From positions 682,001-746,000 of the forward strand of contig NZ_JBNGOQ010000001.1 in assembly GCF_050589645.1 (NCBI RefSeq): a stretch of DNA of 64,000 nt, given 5' to 3'. This document shows positions 61,028-64,000 of the stretch, piece after piece. The notes under the pieces are model-generated. The model had not been told where the DNA came from. It ran no database searches and saw only the letters and a program-made list of their open reading frames with translations. Origin of the DNA: JBNGOQ01 sp050589645. Its GTDB lineage: Bacteria; Bacteroidota; Bacteroidia; Flavobacteriales; Flavobacteriaceae. The stretch's first letter is position 1, and the number at the start of each line of letters is the position of its first letter. The position numbers and the translations under genes were made by a program.

Positions 61028-61344
61028 AGGAAAAACCTAATCTGGATTACATAAAACAGTTGGCGGGTGATGACAGCGCTTTTGAAAAGAAGTTCATCAA
61101 CATACTAAAGGAGGAGTTTCCGCAGGAGAAAGCGGAGTATTTGGGGAATATCAAGAACAACCTGCCCCGGGAAGCGGCCTTGAACGTGCACAAATTGAAA
61201 CATAAATTTAATGTGCTGGGCCTCACAAAAAGTTATCGTTTCGCGGTGGACTATGAGGAAAGCTTGCGAATGGCAGATACCTCCCTGCAATGGGAGTTTT
61301 TGGAAATATTGGATATCATTGAAAACTATGTAAAAAACATTTAA
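61024..61344 (+). CDS. HPt phosphotransfer protein
   Basis: 106 aa, helical bundle with the transfer motif 'NVHKLKHKFNVLGL' (H56; pattern H-x-L-K). Moves phosphate between receiver domains. Overlaps the kinase gene by 4 bases and ends 2 bases before the LytTR regulator, so the relay would be kinase, a receiver, HPt, LytTR regulator. Assignment of direction is an inference. Confidence 0.88.
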   Translation: MKEKPNLDYIKQLAGDDSAFEKKFINILKEEFPQEKAEYLGNIKNNLPREAALNVHKLKHKFNVLGLTKSYRFAVDYEESLRMADTSLQWEFLEILDIIENYVKNI

Positions 61345-61346
61345 TC

Positions 61347-62057
61347 ATGAATTGTATCATAATCGACGATGAGGCGGCCGCTAGGGCCATTGTGTCGCAA
61401 CTTTGCGCTTCTGTACCGGACCTGGATGTCATTGATGAATTTTCCAGTGCCATTGAGGCCATAAAGTTTTTGAACCAACACACCGTGGATGTTGTTTTTC
61501 TGGATATCCATATGCCGGGATTCACCGGTTTCGATTTTGTACAGACCTTGAAAAATCCCCCCAAGATCGTATTGACCACCTCGGACCGTGACTTTGCCAT
61601 AGAGGCCTATGAATATGAGGCCATTGTGGATTACCTGGTGAAACCCCTGACCCTGGAGCGTTTTGGGAAATCGCTTCAAAAAGTGAAGAACGCTTTAGTG
61701 CTACAACCCAAGCTCAGTCCCCATGAAGGTGCCGATACCGTTTTGGGCGAAGATTTGTACATCAACATCGATAGGCGTTTGATCAAACTCAAATATAACG
61801 AGATTTTGGTCATCGAGGCCCAGGGCGATTATATCGATATCAAGACCGAAAAGGAAAGCTATAAAGTGCATACAACACTAAAGAAAATAAAGGCCAAATT
61901 ACCCGAAGCCATGTTTTTGCAGATCCATCGCTCCTATATCATCAACTTTACCAAGATTATAGATATTGAGGACAATAGTGTGTTGATAGAGAAACAGGTG
62001 ATTCCGATCAGCCGATCTAACCGCCCGGAACTGATGCGACGTTTAAACCTGGTTTAA
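61347..62057 (+). CDS. LytTR-family response regulator
   Basis: 236 aa. Receiver domain with D53 ('VVFLDIHMPGFTG') and Lys in 'DYLVKPLTLE', then a LytTR DNA-binding domain from about 140 ('YINIDRRLIKLKYNEILVIE', 'TLKKIKAKLPEAMFLQIHRSYIINF' and the ending 'QVIPISRSNRPELMRRL'). The final output of the H-NOX relay; its target genes are unknown. Confidence 0.93.
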   Translation: MNCIIIDDEAAARAIVSQLCASVPDLDVIDEFSSAIEAIKFLNQHTVDVVFLDIHMPGFTGFDFVQTLKNPPKIVLTTSDRDFAIEAYEYEAIVDYLVKPLTLERFGKSLQKVKNALVLQPKLSPHEGADTVLGEDLYINIDRRLIKLKYNEILVIEAQGDYIDIKTEKESYKVHTTLKKIKAKLPEAMFLQIHRSYIINFTKIIDIEDNSVLIEKQVIPISRSNRPELMRRLNLV

Positions 62058-62194
62058 GGTTCTGGAATAATCGGGTTGATGAGCGTTTTGTCCTTGGTGG
62101 CTGTGGGAACCTCACTTTTTTTCATAGGACAAATCCAACAGCCATTACCCAAACCCACTATTAGCAAGATTTGAAAGTAATGGTAGGGAATGTT

Positions 62195-62266
62195 GTCACA
62201 TCGAGCGCAGTCGAGAAGTCTTGTAAGTCGCCGTACTGTATAGTTCTCAACTGCGCTCGAACTGAC
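62195..62266. repeat. Intergenic inverted repeat (REP-like)
   Basis: Arms 62195-62217 and 62244-62266 pair at 20 of 23 positions, 16 of 17 in the core ('TCGAGCGCAGTCGAGAA' against its inverse). The layout of a 'CGAGCGCAGTCGAG' arm looks like the REP-type repeats scattered in Flavobacteriia genomes. It is the first element of a 659-base gene-free stretch (62058-62716) between the LytTR and sigma genes. Confidence 0.7.
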
Positions 62267-62335
62267 CCCATTGGCTTTTCATGCAGTCTTTATGCCCTTA
62301 GGAGGGCACACAACCACCCCGTCACTCCGTCACAC

Positions 62336-62414
62336 CCCTCCTTGGGAAGGAGGGGATCCATCGGAGGAGATTGAAGAACAGTTTAAAAGGGTCCTCCCCT
62401 TGGTAAAGGGAGGT
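62336..62414. repeat. Two GC-rich hairpins, repeat cluster
   Basis: A perfect 9-bp hairpin at 62336-62356 (CCCCTCCTT, loop GGG) and a second at 62394-62414 (8 of 9 pairs), followed by a purine-rich 'CAGAGGGGTT' segment. Such paired C-rich and G-rich blocks occur as dispersed repeats in Flavobacteriia. The remaining bases to 62716 show no gene that I can support. Confidence 0.65.
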
Positions 62415-62716
62415 GTCCCGCCCTGACGGGGCAGAGGGGTTATCTTCACTTTAACCCTTAAAGCATTTACTGAAAACCCTCCAGGGAAGGAGCGGAATCC
62501 ATATTGACCATTTTAGGGATAAGTTTACATATTGTATACTTATCCCTTTTTGGTGTGATGATATGTACTATTTTAGGCCAACGCCAAACCAAGGCGTGAG
62601 CCCTAACCATCCAAAAGCAATGTTTTTTCGTGTTTGTCACAAAGAATTTCAAAAAAAATGCAATGGTTTTAAAAAGCTTCGTCTTTATAGTTGAAGGCCA
62701 ATAGAAAAAGGTTTAC

Positions 62717-63250
62717 ATGACCTCGGAAATGGATAACAGTAAAAAGCTTGATGAGTTCTTTGGTGCTGAGTACCAGTCGCTCACAGCCTATGTCAATTCA
62801 AAGATAAAGGGTAATGCCAATCGCGATGCCGAGGACATTATTCAGGACGTGGCCTTGAAATTGTTTTCGGGAGCGGACCGGTATTCACCGATTAACAACG
62901 TGGCGAGTTTTGTATATCATTCTGTTAAAAATAGAATTATCGATGTGATGCGTACCAGTAAACCTCTGGACATGAAGGAAACCGAAAAGGAGAGCAAATT
63001 AATCGAATTTGCCGAAATCCTTTATGACCAACCGGACAACAGCTACCCGGAACAAATGAAGGTTGCGTTGAAGCGAGCCATCATGGGCCTAAAACCGGAT
63101 TATCGCGATATTATCCTGGCCATAGATTTTGAGGGGTACACCTATAGGGAAATAAGTATGGAAACTGGAATACCTGAAGGGACGCTCATGTCGCGCCGTC
63201 ATAGGGCTATTTCACTGCTGTACAAAAAATTGGAAACCAAAAAAGTATAA
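62717..63250 (+). CDS. RNA polymerase ECF sigma factor
   Basis: 177 aa. Region 2 'EYQSLTAYVNSKIKGNANRDAEDIIQDVALKLF' and 'NVASFVYHSVKNRIIDVMR'; region 4 'PDYRDIILAIDFEGYTYREISMETGIPEGTLMSRRHRA'. No anti-sigma gene follows. Two ATG starts (62717, 62729) are possible. Target promoters unknown. Confidence 0.92.
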   Translation: MTSEMDNSKKLDEFFGAEYQSLTAYVNSKIKGNANRDAEDIIQDVALKLFSGADRYSPINNVASFVYHSVKNRIIDVMRTSKPLDMKETEKESKLIEFAEILYDQPDNSYPEQMKVALKRAIMGLKPDYRDIILAIDFEGYTYREISMETGIPEGTLMSRRHRAISLLYKKLETKKV

Positions 63251-63266
63251 ACTAAAACAGATAAAA

Positions 63267-63677
63267 ATGACGAATTTTTTTAAACATAAGATGCGTAGTA
63301 AATCTATAGGGGAGATTATAGGTTGGGTCCTTTTCGGGATTCTGGGAATTGCGGCCTTGGCCATTTTGTTCGCCTTTGTGGTCATGTGGCTTTGGAATTG
63401 GCTGGCTCCTGATATTTTTGGTTTGCCTACACTTACCTTTTGGCAGGCCGTTGGCATGGTGCTATTGTTTAAACTGCTCTTCGGAGGTTTTGGTGGCAGC
63501 GGTAAAAGCCACAGTTCATCCAAACGCTCCAAGTCGTCCTGCGACAAAGAACCCAAGGGAGAGTTTTCTAAATGGAAGCACTATGACCAATTTTGGAAAG
63601 AGGAGGGCGATGCGGCCTATCAACGGTACCTACAACGGTTGGACAACGAAACCAATGATGAGGTAGCAAACACCTAA
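63267..63677 (+). CDS. Small membrane protein downstream of the sigma factor
   Basis: 136 aa. Two hydrophobic segments ('GEIIGWVLFGILGIAALAIL' and 'FWQAVGMVLLFKLLFGGFG'), then a Ser/Lys-rich linker and a charged tail 'FWKEEGDAAYQRYLQRL'. 16 bases after the sigma gene, so a candidate for membrane tethering or sensing, but no anti-sigma motif is visible. Not recognised. Confidence 0.75.
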   Translation: MTNFFKHKMRSKSIGEIIGWVLFGILGIAALAILFAFVVMWLWNWLAPDIFGLPTLTFWQAVGMVLLFKLLFGGFGGSGKSHSSSKRSKSSCDKEPKGEFSKWKHYDQFWKEEGDAAYQRYLQRLDNETNDEVANT

Positions 63678-63691
63678 AGGATTTTAACCTT

Positions 63692-63910
63692 ATGAAAATA
63701 TTGATTTTTAGAACGGACATCAAGACCAAAAAAAAGGTGCGGGCCGTAGAACCATTGTTCAGCAAGCTCTCTCCCGTAAACCGTTGGTCCGTGGACATAG
63801 AAGACATAGACAATGTGTTGCGCATCGAAACGGCCGACAGTCTCAACGAAAGCGATATTATACGTTTGTTGAACATCTACGGGTTTCAATGCGAAACCTT
63901 GGCCGACTGA
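63692..63910 (+). CDS. Small HMA-like (ferredoxin-fold) protein
   Basis: 72 aa. 'MKILIFRTDIKTKKKVRAVEP' then 'WSVDIEDIDNVLRIETAD' then 'IIRLLNIYGFQCETL' gives a beta-alpha-beta-beta-alpha-beta order like HMA domains but without the Cys-x2-Cys pair. It follows the small membrane protein by 14 bases, so the three may form one operon. Function unknown. Confidence 0.75.
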   Translation: MKILIFRTDIKTKKKVRAVEPLFSKLSPVNRWSVDIEDIDNVLRIETADSLNESDIIRLLNIYGFQCETLAD

Positions 63911-63929
63911 AAGGTGCTTGGTCCAAGGT

Positions 63930-64000
63930 TCAGTTTTTCACTATCGGATGTGGCAACACCAACTGTAATTTCAGGCCCACTTCGGTATATTCAAAACCAG
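63930..64000 (-). CDS. C-terminal end of a minus-strand gene (partial)
   Basis: A minus-strand frame runs in from beyond the window edge and ends with TGA at 63930-63932. The visible end reads 'GFEYTEVGLKLQLVLPHPIV' plus two residues. Too short to assign; it is convergent with the 63692 gene and could also be a chance open stretch. Confidence 0.35.
   Translation of the reverse strand, partial: GFEYTEVGLKLQLVLPHPIVKN

Noticed and set aside
62467..62652. Open frame of 61 aa on the minus strand in the 62.1-62.7 kb gap
   Set aside because: Low-complexity basic translation with no start context and no conserved block; likely chance in intergenic DNA.

Overview
The window looks like chromosome of a marine Flavobacteriaceae-type member of the Bacteroidota (Maribacter/Muricauda/Arenibacter-like). 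Supporting signs are the absence of Shine-Dalgarno sequences, promoters with the Bacteroidota -7 box TAnnTTTG, lipoproteins with short SPII signals, DUF4230/DUF4260 and four-helix-bundle S23 genes, mono-haem CcoP with fused CcoNO, and a lipoprotein-type clade II NosZ. I find no rRNA, tRNA, CRISPR array or transposase.

Layout. 0-6.8 kb: nitrous oxide reductase cluster (FAS1 lipoprotein, nosZ, NosB-like membrane protein, nosL, cupin, nosD, nosF, nosY). 6.8-16.4 kb: cbb3 oxidase genes on the minus strand (ccoS-ccoNO-ccoQ-ccoP-ccoG-ccoH-TauE-like-truncated haemoglobin, and ccoI-DoxX). 16.5-33.9 kb: a low-oxygen/stress island with an Fnr-type regulator, a PAS kinase plus a receiver-CRP fusion, seven tandem-domain universal stress proteins, thioredoxin, Hsp20, D-lactate dehydrogenase and several small unknowns; a deoD-deoC-CoA-transferase operon lies inside it. 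33.9-38.2 kb: cardiolipin synthase, a helical-barrel lipoprotein and NDH-2. 38.2-39.7 kb: a candidate small RNA and homogentisate dioxygenase. 39.7-47.7 kb: a complete histidine-to-glutamate operon (hutH-I-U-G-F) with a divergent LysR gene. 47.8-58.2 kb: housekeeping and unknown genes (ruvC, hemW, a membrane MutS-like ATPase) with a four-helix-bundle gene between inverted repeats. 58.4-62.1 kb: an H-NOX-linked phosphorelay (receiver, H-NOX, PAS kinase, HPt, LytTR regulator). 62.1-64 kb: an intergenic repeat cluster and an ECF sigma factor with small genes.

The strongest signal is regulatory. Eleven palindromes TGA-N6-TCA (Fnr/Crp-type half sites) occur between 13.4 and 31.2 kb. In every case exactly 23 bases separate the palindrome from a -7 box (TAnnTTTG or a variant) of a downstream gene. 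One palindrome (16449-16460) does this on both strands, giving 12 promoters. Placing +1 12 bases after the start of the -7 box puts all sites at -41.5, the class II activator position, and gives leaders of roughly 13-37 nt that settle several start codons. The regulon would hold the cbb3 oxidase operon, its copper ATPase ccoI, the fnr gene, six Usp promoters covering seven Usp genes, a TerB-like gene, a small helical protein, and an hsp20-...-ldhA operon. Two encoded proteins carry nearly identical recognition helices (ATESTIR and ATESLIR) able to read this site: the Fnr homologue and the receiver-CRP fusion. The kinase paired with the fusion has a PAS domain that aligns with the FixL haem PAS around its haem histidine, so the locus may be a compact FixL/FixJ/FixK-like circuit. 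All assignments rest on reading the sequence; no database search was run.
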